From positions 13,871,594 to 13,935,593 of the forward strand of contig NC_092647.1 in the NCBI RefSeq assembly GCF_039555335.1: a stretch of DNA of 64,000 nt. The letters run 5' to 3'. The notes under the pieces are model-generated. The model was given only the letters and a program-made list of their open reading frames with translations. It did not search any database and was not told the DNA's origin. Positions 32,819 through 44,119 of this stretch are shown piece after piece (the stretch's first letter is position 1; each line of letters starts with the position of its first letter). Both the position numbers and the translations under genes were made by a program. The DNA is from Amphiura filiformis. Its lineage: Eukaryota > Echinodermata > Ophiuroidea > Amphilepidida > Amphiuridae.

Positions 32819-35234
32819 GCAATACCAATAAGTATTTTTACTTTATCAGCAACATAACATAGTTTCCATAATGACCTAAGTAAGGACCTAGTTGCTATGG
32901 TTAAACTCTACTTCTACTCCCAAGTGCAAATTCAGGGTGACCCAAATTTTACACTGCTGGGAGTCCAGACGCAGCTTGCTGCAAGCCAAATGTACAAATT
33001 CTTTGGTTTTGGGCCCAAATGAGGTGTATTAGGTCATGGACACTCACACTATGTTATTCTACATTGAGGTGCTTATTTTAAAAACCAGTCTGGAGGTATC
33101 GAGAGTGAACTCAATATTCACTTACTATACGTATAGGATACCATAGGCCTGTGTTTGAACATGGACATGGTTTGAAGGCCTACATGAGGATACTAAAAAA
33201 GTACATGTATAGAAGTTAAAAGCGCCCAAGAAGAAGAAGTCTAAGACATCAGCTTCTATTTAACTATTTATTAAGTTCTATATCACTCGCGTACCTGGCG
33301 TATAAAAAAAACCCTATATATATAAAAAAAAAATATAAAAAAAAATAAACAAGTAAAAAGGGTCTTTTTTATGGTGGAACGCGACTGCACGAGTATCGGA
33401 ATATATAGGTATCAAAAATCAGCAAAAATGGGGTAAAAAAACTTTAATAGCACATACTCGAAAAGGGTAGAACAATCAGCATAAATCAAGATGTCGACAA
33501 ATATCAGTTGAAATGAAGGTTACATGCTGGGCGAAATTCTATATACTAAAAACTCCTCAAAACATGTACATTTTCTTTATCAGGCCCCATGACTGATAGC
33601 TACAATGTAGTCCTAATAACATTGTACTATAGCTGATTGGGGTGTGTTCGTCACGACTCAAACATCTACTGGTAGGAAACAACCGCGTTGTACATGTATA
33701 CTTGTTTTAGGTCCATTTTGAAAAATACTTCTTTTGGCTACTTTCCCGGGGGTACTTTTTTAAAGTCCTTGCGCTGTTCAGCTCGACTACGCGGGTGACA
33801 GCTTGAAATACGTATGCCCCCCCAGCGCTAAATACACACATTCTGTACATTAGCAATAAGAACGGTATACGGAATTCAACAACGACCATTAGTGATACAA
33901 GTTTCTTTCCTTATCCCAAAATGACAAGAAATCAGATGAACTCTAAATCCAGCATTTGTGTAATGTTTCTAAACTACTCAAATAGTAATAATACATCAAA
34001 GTTTGGTTTATACACATACCTGAAAAACGTTAAATATCCGGCAAAATGTGAAGGAATCAGACATCTATCTCGCACCCTTGCACCACTGCTTCTATACCAC
34101 TGACCCAGAGGTCACGTAAAAGGGTCAGTCTAAGGTTCCTCCAACACATGAATAAAGTTTTGTTTACGGGGCCTGTTTTCAGTGATTATATGTCACATTA
34201 GCATTTCGAAGACTTATATTTTGTATGACGCTGTATAAATTGTGTACTTTCAAGGTAAATTTATATTTTGCATATGATATAGGCTTAATGCTAATAATTT
34301 TAAATGCCCACAAAATATATAGTACTATCTTTAAAAAAAAACACCACTATAAAACAGTAATTTTGTTTTTCTACAAGATATTTTCTTGGGCAATTTAAAT
34401 AGGAATACAATCAGTTATTCAGATATTAATCTTGGATTTTCGGTTGAAAATCTTGGATTTGTGATTGAAAACCTTGGTTTCTCGGCGAAAAAGGAATAAT
34501 AATAATAGATGTGCCATAAACATCACCCATTTTTCCAAACTTCAGCTGAAACTTAATTACATAGCTGGGGGGTTTACAACCCCGTGAGCTAGGTCCTGTT
34601 TTTCTATCCGTTCTTTCTGCTTCTTTCTTCTTTCTGGCAATCATGTTACACCCTACAGTTACGTAACTTGCACATATGTATCGGCTATATCCAATTCCCA
34701 TAAGGTGTAAACAGAAGGTCATTAGAGTGAATTACCGGTATATAACCAAATACATTCTGCTTCTTCTACCACAAATTACATAGCACAATGACGTCACTTG
34801 CATATATGCATCGGTGATAGCCTACCCTGTGCCTATAACTTGTACACAGAATTAGGGTCAAAGGTCATTAAGGGGTAAAATTCTACAATTGCATTATCTG
34901 GACATCTGCAAAGAGTATGTGGCTCAAATTTATTGACAACAAATCTCATGACCAGGGGAATATTTTGCAGGGGTCGGGTCAAAAGTCATGCAGAGGTCAA
35001 ATCTTAGAAATACGTTTTCTGGACATCTGTAAGGGGTATGGGGCTCAAACTTGGTGACAACAAACTTCATGACCTGGGGTAAACTTTGAAACATTTGCCG
35101 CTGTCAGGTCAAAGATCATCTTAGGTCAAGTTTTAAAATTTCATTATCTGTACATCTGTAAGGGGTACGCCTCAAACTCAGTGATAACAAACCTTGTGAC
35201 CAGGGGAACAATTTGGAACATTTTGAAGGGGTCA
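32819..35234. repeat. End of M3 and truncated module M4
   Basis: 32,819-33,860 continues the M3 block. 33,870-35,234 copies the M1 left blocks, including the 123-bp receptor-motif array at 34,858-35,234. It breaks off at TTTTGAAGGGGTCA, where M1 continues GGTCAAAGG. No zinc-finger array of its own follows directly. No genes. Confidence 0.65.
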
Positions 35235-35744
35235 TGCAATTTTCAAGGGGGGGGGGGCTTTGATGAAACTGGTCAAAAATGGGTCAAAAAGTACAAAAAA
35301 GGCCTAAAAATCTTAAATATGAGGACGACCAGCCAGAAGACTTTTCACAAAGGGAAGGGGTAGTGAGAGGATTGTGCAGTGGTGGTGTGATGTAGAAGAA
35401 CGAGAACGTTCTGAGTAAATAAAGCCTTTGTTTGAAAATTGCATACTTATAGTATAATAAATACTAATCCAGATACGCCCCAGATCCTTCCAATTTCAAC
35501 ACCATGTCATACATCTCATGATCCTTTGAAACAATAATTATTACCAATGTTTTCTCTGGCATAAACCGTGACGATTATAGTTGGGAATGTAAGTATAAGA
35601 GGTATAATTTGCAACCCTGTGGGATTTAATGGCACCTGTTTTTTGTTTTTAAAGTGCTAAGAGTGCTAAGGGTGTCTATTACCAAATTGAAAGATTCCTG
35701 AGTGGCTCAAAGCCGCGTAGGGTCAAATAAAGGTCAACACATGG
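35235..35744. other. Unassigned sequence between M4 and satellite
   Basis: A G run at 35,247-35,258 is followed by AT-rich single-copy-looking DNA. I see no gene, RNA or repeat structure here. Confidence 0.3.
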
Positions 35745-37830
35745 GTCAAACCTAGATAGTAAATTGAACTCATCAATACTATCTACACTAGATAGCAAAT
35801 TGAACTCATCGATACTATCTACAGTAGATAGAAAATTGAACTCATCAATACTATCTACAGTAGAAAGCAAATTGAACTCACCAATACTATCTACAGTAGA
35901 TAGCAAATGGAACTCATCAATACTATCTACAGTAGATAGCACATTGGATTCATCAATGCTATCTACAGTAGATAGAAAATTGAACTCATCAATGCTAACT
36001 ATAGTAGATAATAAATCGGAATTCACCAATGCTATCTATATTAGATAGCAAATGGAACTCATCAATACTATCTTAATTTGATTTATCATTGCTACCTACA
36101 GTAGGCATATATAGTAAATTGAACACATCAATACTATCTACAGTAGATAGCAAATTGAACTCATCAATACTATCTACAGTAGATAGCAAATTAAACTCAT
36201 CAATGCTATCTACAGTAGATAGCAAATTAAACTCATCAATGTTATCTACAGTAGATAGCAAATTGAACTCATCAATGTTATCTACAGTAGAGAGCAAATT
36301 GAACTCATCAATACTATCTACAGTAGATAGCAAATTGAACTCATCAATGTTATCTACAGTAAATAGCAAATTGAATTCATCAATACTATCTACAGTAGAT
36401 AGCAAATTGAACTCACCAAAACTATCTACAGTAGATAGCAAATTAAACTCATCAATGCTATCTACAGTAGATAGCAAATTAAACTCATCAATGTTATCTA
36501 CAGTAGATAGCAAATTGAACTCATCAATGTTATCTACAGTAGATAGCAAATTGAACTCATCAATACTATCTACAGTAGATAGCAAATTGAACTCATCAAT
36601 GTTATCTACAGTAGATAGCAAATTGAACTCATCAATACTATCTACAGTAGATAGCAAATTGAACTCATCAATACTATCTGCAGTAGATAGCAAATGGAAC
36701 TCATCAATACTATATACAGTAGATAGCACATTGGATTCATCAATGCTATCCACAGTAGATAGCGAATTGGACTCATCAATGCTTTCTACAGTAGAGAGCA
36801 AATTGAATTCATCAATGGAATCATTAATGCTATCTACAGTAGATAGCGAATTGGACTCGTCAATGCTTTCTACAATAGAGAGCAAAATGAATTCATCAAT
36901 ACTATCTACAGTAGATAGCACATTGGATTCATCAATGCTATCTACAGTAGATAGCGAATTGGACTCATCAATACTATCTACAGTAGATAGCAAATTGGGC
37001 TCAACAGTGCTTAGTAGAGAGCAAACTGAATTCATCAATGGGAATCATTAATGCTATCTACAGTATATAGTAAATTGGTATCTGAATGCTATCTACAGTA
37101 GATAGCGAATGGGAATCATCTATGCTATCTGCAGTACATATAGAATATTGAAATCATTAATTTCATCTAGATCGCATATCGGTCTCATGCTATGTACCGC
37201 AGATAGCAAATTGGAACTCATCAATACTATTTACAGTAGATAGCAAATTGAACTCATCAATGCTACAGTAGATTGCAAATCGAACTTATCAATGCTTTCT
37301 ACAGTAGATAGCAAATCGAACTTATCAATGCTTTCTACAGTAGATAACAAATTGGAGCTCATCAATGCTATCTACAGTAGAGAACAAATCGGAACTCATC
37401 AGACATCATTGCTATCTACAGTAGATAGCAAATTGGACTTATCAATGCTATCTACAGAAGATAGCAAATTAAACACATCAATGCTATCTACAGTAGATAG
37501 CAAATTGGAACTCATCAATGCTATCTACAGTAGAGAGCAAACTGGAACTTATCAATACTATCTACAGTAGATAGTAAATTGAACTCATCAATGCTTTCTA
37601 CTGTAGATAGCAAATTGGAACTCATCAATGCTATCTACAGTAGATAGCAAATTGGAACTCATCAACGCTATCTACTGTAGATAGCAAATTGGAACTCATC
37701 AATGCTATCTACAGTAGATAGCAAATTGAACTCATCAATGCTATCTACAGTAGATAGCAAATTGAACTCATTAATACTCTCTACAGTAGATAGCAAATTG
37801 GAACTCATCAATGCTATCTACAGCATTAAA
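35745..37830. repeat. 36-bp satellite with internal palindrome, main block
   Basis: More than 50 copies of a 36- or 37-bp unit, each with CTATCTACAGTAGATAG (8-bp arms around one A) followed by CAAATTGAACTCATCAATG. The unit length is a multiple of three, so both strands appear open for over 300 codons (LSTVDSKLNSSM on plus, LSTVDSIDEFNL on minus). I read that as an arithmetic artefact, not a protein. The right half (after 37,050) is more irregular, with 37-bp units that break the frame. Confidence 0.9.
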
Positions 37831-38400
37831 CTGTTGTTATGAAAAGACATGTTAAGAAGTTCTTGGTTATCATTTATAAACACATTGCAAACACTTCCTT
37901 CAAGCTAGGGGTATGGCTTTGGGGAAATAACAAAAATATTGGGGGGGGGGGGGCTTCTCTTCGTTCGTTCATGCTTCTCCAAACTATCTGACTGTGCAAA
38001 ACCTTTATTTCAAATAAGCAGTCTCTTTTGTATGAATTATTTCATGTGACTGCGCTAAAGTTATATGACTGTATACGTGTAAAGCCTTTATTGCAATACT
38101 ACTTACATTTGTAAAGCTTCTATTTGGTATGAGTTCGTTCATGTATTTTCAAGTGACCAGACTGTGTGAAGCCTTTGTTACAGTATTGGAATATGTAAGG
38201 TTTCTCTTTGGTATGGATTTGTTCGTGTGTTTTCAAGTTACTTGACTTTACGAAGCCTTTGTTACAGTATTGACATTTGTAAGGCTTCTCTTTGGTATGG
38301 GTTCGTTCGTGTGCTTTCAAGTTACCTGACGCTGTGAAGCCTTTGTTGCAGTATTGACATATGTAAGGCTTCTCTTTCGTATGAATCCGTTCATGTGTAT
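37826..38400. repeat. Segmental duplicate of 39,588-40,150
   Basis: AAACTGTTGTTATGAAAAGAC through the G run and the first three fingers is almost identical at 39,588-40,150. The satellite and the E/F arrays were therefore duplicated as a block. Confidence 0.75.
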
Positions 38401-38790
38401 TCAACTGACTTGACCATGTGAAGCCTTTGTTGCAGTATTGACATTTATAAGGCTTTGCATTGGTATGGATTCGTTCATGTTTTTTTCATATTACTAGACA
38501 GTGTGAAGCCTTTGTTGCAATACGAACATTTGTAAGGTGTCTTTTTGGTATGAATTCGTTCATGTGCATTCAAGTTACTTGAATAAGTGAAGCCTTTGTT
38601 ACAGTATTGGCATATGTAAGGCTTCTCTTTGGTATGATTCCGGTCATGTAACTTTACCTCACTTCTAATTGGAAACGTTTTCTCACAATGTTGACCTTGG
38701 TAAAATGTCCGTTTCGCATCGTTCTCATTTGTTTGTTTTCTTGTTGACTCATTCCCACCCGCACATTGGTCAAAAGATGGTGATGCCAGA
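37960..38790 (-). pseudogene. C2H2 array E, truncated and frameshifted
   Basis: Finger sequence on the minus strand in two open parts (38,475-38,790 and 38,120-38,404). They are separated by a one-base insertion in an A run (NMKK then stop; the plus strand has seven Ts at 38,480-38,486 where A has six). The 5' part reads NESTRKQTNEN and the degenerate finger, as in the intact genes, then passes directly into 36-bp satellite at about 38,790. The first exon codons (MPPRKPREW to the WIRRYWYDYKKK stretch) are missing. One remaining finger has Phe in place of its second Cys (YIFQYC). It cannot encode a full protein. Confidence 0.8.
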
Positions 38791-38799
38791 AAGCACTGA

Positions 38800-39240
38800 C
38801 AGTATATAGCAATTTGGAACTCATCAGACATCATTGCTATCTACAGTAGATAGCAAATTGGACTTATCAATGCTATCTACAGTAGATAGCAATTTGAACT
38901 CATCAATGCTTTCTACAGTACATAGCAAATTGGAACTCATCATGCTATCTACAGTAGAGAACAAATCGGAACTTATCAGACATCATTGCTATCTACAGTA
39001 GATAGCAAATTAAACACATCAATGCTTTCTACAGTAGATAGCAAATCGAACTTATCAATGCTTTCTATTGTAGATAGAAAATTGGAACTCATCAATGCTA
39101 TCTACAGTAGATAGCAAATTGGAACTCATCAATGCTATCTACAGTAGATAGCAAATTGGAACTCATCAATGCTATCTACAGTAGATAGCAAATTGGAACT
39201 CATTATTGCTATCTATACTTTAGATAGCAAACTGTGGCCA
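38800..39240. repeat. 36-bp satellite, second block
   Basis: About 12 units of the CTATCTACAGTAGATAG satellite, abutting and replacing the 5' end of array E. The first units are degenerate (CAGTATATAGCAATTTGG). Confidence 0.85.
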
Positions 39241-39587
39241 ATGCCAATTTCAACAGTTTTAGTGATAATTTTGTTATAAAAATAGCAAATATCAGGGGAT
39301 TTAATTCTCGTGTATGACACCCCTTGAGCACTACCTGCCGATCTAACATTGCCTCTGATTGGTCAATTACACGATATCTTCACTTCAATCACCAATCATA
39401 ATCATGACAATGAAGCTTTGCAAAATTCACCCCAATTTTTTTATGTGGTGAAATTATTCTAACAATGTTGCTGATTGGTCTAATTGATAATGAAAACTTC
39501 ATTTGGACCAATCGGCCGGTAGTTCACATGGGTAAATGCGTATCACTTGCTCGAGAATTCCAGTATTGCTTCCTTACTTTGTTTCTT
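39241..39587. other. Spacer with a weak inverted repeat
   Basis: Contains ACTACCTGCCGAT and, inverted, ATCGGCCGGTAGT about 190 bp apart, with two CTGATTGGTC copies between. It may be a small MITE. No coding sequence. Confidence 0.35.
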
Positions 39588-39711
39588 AAACTGTTGTTAT
39601 GAAAAGACATGTTAAGTAGTTCTTTGTTATCATTTATAAACACATTGCAAACACTTCCTTCAAGCTATGGGTATGGCTTTGGGGAAATAACAAAAATATT
39701 GGGGGAGGGGG

Positions 39712-41272
39712 CTTCTCTTCGTTCGTTCATGCTTCTCCAAACTACCTGACTGTGCAAAACCTTTATTACAAATTAGCAGTCTCTTTTGTATGAATTCTTT
39801 CATGTGACTGCGCTAAAGTTATATAACTGTGTACGTGTGAAGCCTTTATTGCAATACTACTTACATTTGTAAAGCTTTTATTTGGTATGAGTTCGTTCAT
39901 GTATTTTCAAGTGACCAGACTGTGTGAAGCCTTTGTTACAGTATTAGAAGATGTAAGACTTCTCTTTCGTATGGATTTGTTCGTGTGTTTTCAAGTTACT
40001 TGACTTTGCGAAGCCTTTGTTACAGTATTGACATTTGTAAGGCTTCTCTTTGGTATGGGTTCGTTCGTGTGCTTTCAAGTTACCTGGCGCTGTGAAGCCT
40101 TTGTTGCAGTATTGACATATGTAAGGCTTCTCTTTCGTATGAATTCGTTCGTGTTTTTTTAAGTCACCTGACATTGTAAAGCCTTTGTTGCAGTATTGAC
40201 ATTTATAAAGCTTCTCATAGGTATGGATTCGTTCATGTCTTTTCAAGTTACTTGACTCCGTGAAGCCTTTAGTGCAGTATTGGCATATGAAAGGCTTCTC
40301 ATTTGTATGGGTTCGTTCGTGTGTTAAATTACCTGACTGTGTGAAGCCTTTATTACAATATTGACATTTATAAGGCGTCTCTTTTGTATGAATTCGTTCA
40401 TGTGTTTTCAACTTACATGACTGTGTGAAGCCTTTGTTGCAATATGAACATTGTATTGTCTTTTTGGTGTGAATTCGTTCATGTGCGTTCAAGTAACTTG
40501 ACCATGTGAAGCATTTATTACAGTATTGGCATATGTAAGGTTTCTCTTTGGTATGGATTCGTTCGTGTGTTTTCAAGTTACTTGACTTTGCGAAGCCTTT
40601 GTTACAGTATTGACATATGTAAGGCTTCTCTTTCGTATGAATTCGTTCGTGTTTTTTCAAGTCACCTGACATTGTAAAGCCTTTGTTGCAGTATTGACAT
40701 TTATAAAGATTCTCATAGGTATGGATTCGTTCATGTCTTTTCAAGTTACTTGACTCCGTGAAGCCTTTAGTGCAGTATTGGCATATGAAAGGCTTCTCAT
40801 TTGTATGGGTTCGTTCGTGTGTTAAATTACCTGACTGTGTGAAGCCTTTATTACAATATTGACATTTATAAGGCGTCTCTTTTGTATGAATTTGTTCATG
40901 TGTTTTCAAGTTACTAGACTGTGTGAAGCCTTTGTTGCAATATGAACATTTGTAAGATGTATTTTTGGTGTGAATTCGTTCATGTGCGTTCAAGTTACAT
41001 GACTGTGTGAAGCCTTTATTACAGTATCGACATTTATAAGGCGTCTCTTTGGTATGAATTCGTTCATGTTTTTTCATGTTACCAGATTGCGTGAAGCCTT
41101 TGTTGCAGTATTGGCATTTATAAGGCTTTGCATTGGTATGAATTCGTTCATGTGCGTTCAATTTACTTGACCATGTGAAGCCTTTATTACAGTATTGGCA
41201 TTTGTAAAGCTTCTCTTTCGTAAGCATTCGTTCATGTTCCTTCAAGTTACTTGACTTTGTGAAGCCTTTATT
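39712..41272 (-). pseudogene. C2H2 array F, 15 fingers without a first exon
   Basis: The open part (39,944-41,245) encodes 15 regular fingers in 433 residues. Upstream, the expected CAG before YC is TAG, and finger similarity ends at about 41,272. There is no MPPRKPREW exon, so the frame has no normal start. Downstream, CAA-to-TAA (YIF stop) ends the frame where E still reads through. Two three-finger blocks (SGNLTHERTH, TESSNLKRH, TMSGDLKKH) are near-identical, a recent internal duplication; each keeps a one-residue deletion in SGNLTH. It is probably a pseudogene or a donor array, unless an upstream exon supplies a start. Confidence 0.72.
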
Positions 41273-41799
41273 ACAATACTATTTTAAAAAAATATTCCAA
41301 TATGGTTCAGTTTTGAAATTGTGATTATTTTTCTAAGTGTAAGGATACTTTTTTGGCGCAGCATGTTAAAGCATGGTAGTATATGGCGCGCTAAATGTAC
41401 CTCCATGCATTACTGAGAGGTTAACTTTCGCGCCATCACAAACGGTGCCGCAACTTCCATAGATTGTTGTGTACGATGTAGTTAATGGTAATGGCACGTG
41501 CCTGGAGGATTTAAACAATAGCGAGATCTGGGCGACCAATCACACGCCAGATCCGTTTAATGATGCATTACATCATGGCCAATTTTAGTTAGCCCAGAAA
41601 TTGGCCTAACTCTACATAGAGCCCCGTGTAAAGAATCTTAACCGCAACCCAAACTAAGTAGTCCACTTGGGAAGCTAACAAACAGAGGGAGTATGGTGAC
41701 TGAAAATATCAGATGTGCACACAAATTAATGCAAATCGGCGTTAAATGCTTAAATGTAATAGCCAGAGTATGCAAAATGGGCAAGTGGACTACGGAGAA
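41273..41799. other. Non-coding single-copy-looking stretch
   Basis: No gene or repeat recognised. It contains a few short CG-rich words (GGCGCGC, GCGCCA) that are rare elsewhere in the window. Confidence 0.3.
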
Positions 41800-42152
41800 G
41801 TCGAAAAAACCCTGTTCTACTGGCCCGTCAGACCCCAGATATTTGGTTTTGCTGATATTTTAGCGTATGAAATTAAAAAACAGACGGTTTTTTTGTTTTG
41901 TTTTTTTTTTGTTTGTTGTTGTTTTTGGTTTTGGTTTGTTTTTTTTGGTTGTTTTTTGGTTTGTTTTTTTTCGGCTGAAATGGATTGATTCAGAGACACA
42001 TTTATAAAAAAAATTCAGAAAATTGTCTATTAAAGTTATGTTCGGATATTGCAAGCTTTCTGCCATTTTTAGGGTCAAAATCTTTCAGAAAAAAATAATC
42101 ACAACCGAACTACTCTACTTTGTTAGTCGATATAGAACAGGGTTTTTAGTCG
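41800..42152. mobile_element. MITE with AAACCCTGTTCTA termini
   Basis: The left end GTCGAAAAAACCCTGTTCTA and the right end TAGAACAGGGTTTTTAGTCG are inverted. The interior contains GGCCCGTCAGACCCC and a G/T-rich low-complexity run (41,880-41,970). It is the best-preserved member of the family seen at 4,389, about 10,265 and about 24,712. Frames across the G/T run are not genes. Confidence 0.65.
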
Positions 42153-42399
42153 CCTTATCATAAATAGACCTGCAGCATGCATGCTTCAAAATATTTTAAT
42201 ATCATGAGGAAACTTTCAACTTCTCTTATTTCAGCAAATTTGTATTGTATATTTTGCAAATTAAAAACAAAATACAGAATTTTGCTGCAGTTTTGGAAAA
42301 TGTTCTACCCGATGACCCATTTTTCCAAATGTTATACCAAATGACTCACTTCTTTCAATATTTATACCCAATTAGTCCTTTTTCATTTTGTTCTACCAA

Positions 42400-43187
42400 C
42401 CCAGCAAACACAAAACGTTTTCGACATCATTCGCAAAAGGTTATAAAAGGTTGTCAGAAAACGTTTAAATGTCGGGTTATATAAAGGGTATATTAAGAGT
42501 ATAAAACGATTTCATAAACTTAAAAAACATTTTCGACATCATTCGCAAAAGGTTATAAAAGGTTGTCAGAAAACGTTTAAATGTCGGGTTATATAAAGGG
42601 TATATTAAGAGTATAAAACGATTTCATAAACTTAAAAAACATTTTTTGATAATCTACTGCTCAGCAAACCAAAATGTTTTACAGAAAACGTTTAAATGTC
42701 GGGTTATATAAAGGGTATAAAACGTTTTAATAACATTCCAAAAACATTCTTGAAAAATCTTGATACAAAACATTCTAAACAGAATGTTATTTTGGGGTTG
42801 AAAAATATTTTGCGAAAAATGTTTGCCCAAAATATTTTCAATAACGTTTTAAAAACGTTTTCATGACCTTTATATAACCCGACATTTAAATGTTATTAAA
42901 AGGTTTTGAAAAAACATTTTAAAAACATTTCTGTGTTTGCTGGGTTCAAATATTTTAACATAATATTATTTAAGTATTGACACAATATTTGGCAAAAATG
43001 TTTGTAAAAATAGTTTACAATAACATTTTTTGAAAACATTTTAAAATATTGTTGTAGTGTGTTTTCATACAAAACGTTTTAAAACGTTATCATGACCTTT
43101 ATATAACCCGACATTTTAATTTTAATGTTATTAAAACGTTTTTACCTAAACCAAAATATAACTTAAAACGTTTTTGTGTTTGCTGGG
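42400..43187. mobile_element. MITE family CCCAGCAAACACAAA, compound copy
   Basis: Starts CCCAGCAAACACAAAACG. TGTTTGCTGGG appears at 42,934-42,944 and again at 43,177-43,187, so two right ends are present. The interior is made of AAACGTTTT and ATGTCGGGTTATATAAAGG motifs and their complements. A 113-bp segment is exactly duplicated in tandem (42,418 and 42,531). Relatives lie at 48,197-48,335 and 49,722-50,260. Confidence 0.75.
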
Positions 43188-44119
43188 AAGTGACCCATTT
43201 TTAAAGCATCATTTTAATTCCTGCGACCATTTTTGTTTTATGCAAATTAGCATTTATCCCCTACTTCCTTTTTCCTCCCTTTTTGATATTTTGTTGAGGA
43301 AGGTGCTTAGAGTTACTAGCAAGCAAAACCATTGTTCTAGTTTTTACCAGGTTTATTCATTATTTTCCCTTGACTAATCTAATATTTTATGGGTTTGTTC
43401 ATCTGTCTGAATAAAGCCTTCTTAGCATTTATAAGATATATATTTGGTATGAATTTGTTCATGTGATTTAAGATACAGTCTTTATTAATATTGGTTTATT
43501 ACCATATAGGTCACAGAATCAAGATATACAGTCTCCCCACAGACCTCTGGCTCACACTTAGTATTTGTTCATTTTCTTGGTAAAGTTTTCATAAAACATA
43601 CTAGTGCGTGGGATACTCCGCACAGCCAGTTCTGATGACGTCACAGATTTGAGCTCAACACAGAGGCTAAGTTCGACTGGAACAGTTTTTCAAGCTGAAA
43701 AAAAACCATACTTCTGCTTATTCAATAGGAATGAGGTTTATATGATAAGCTGGAGAATTTCAATGGCATATCAATGCAATTTACCCCAAATGTGTACGAC
43801 CTTTGGTTTTCATATACCAAATTGAGATAACTGTCCGACCCAGATATTTTGAGGCCAAAGGGCAAATTCTCCATTGAGAAGTTGTCAGACATGAACTTTT
43901 TTAGTTAAAAAAAACATATATTTTGTGAAGCTATGTAAATCACTTGAAGTTCATTGACTAGATGAAAAAAAGTTCTTTTCAATGGCGTTCACCCCAGGTT
44001 GATACTATGAGTAGATCCAAAGATATGAGCGATGGAAGTAAAACAGAGAGGGTTTGACACATGCTTTAGTGGCCGTGTAGTAGTGTGCAGAGCAGATGTC
44101 GCGAAGTTTTCATTATGGT
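43188..44119. other. Mostly non-coding, with one finger relic
   Basis: 43,390-43,480 keeps a decayed finger signature on the minus strand (TTTGTTCATCTGTCTGAATAAAGCC). The rest, including 43,500-44,110, shows no gene, repeat or RNA that I recognise. Confidence 0.35.

Noticed and set aside
36073-37051. Overlapping frames of over 300 codons on both strands (LSTVDSKLNSSM and LSTVDSIDEFNL repeats)
   Set aside because: The 36-bp satellite unit is a multiple of three without stops on either strand. Openness is arithmetic, the frames have no start context, and 37-bp units break them further right.
35745-37830. CRISPR-like array (palindromic repeat plus spacers)
   Set aside because: The parts between palindromes are almost the same in every unit, there are no cas genes, and the setting is eukaryotic. 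It is a satellite.
41746-42078. Frames rich in Phe/Cys or Lys/Gln over the G/T-rich run
   Set aside because: Low-complexity translation of a microsatellite-like tract inside a MITE.
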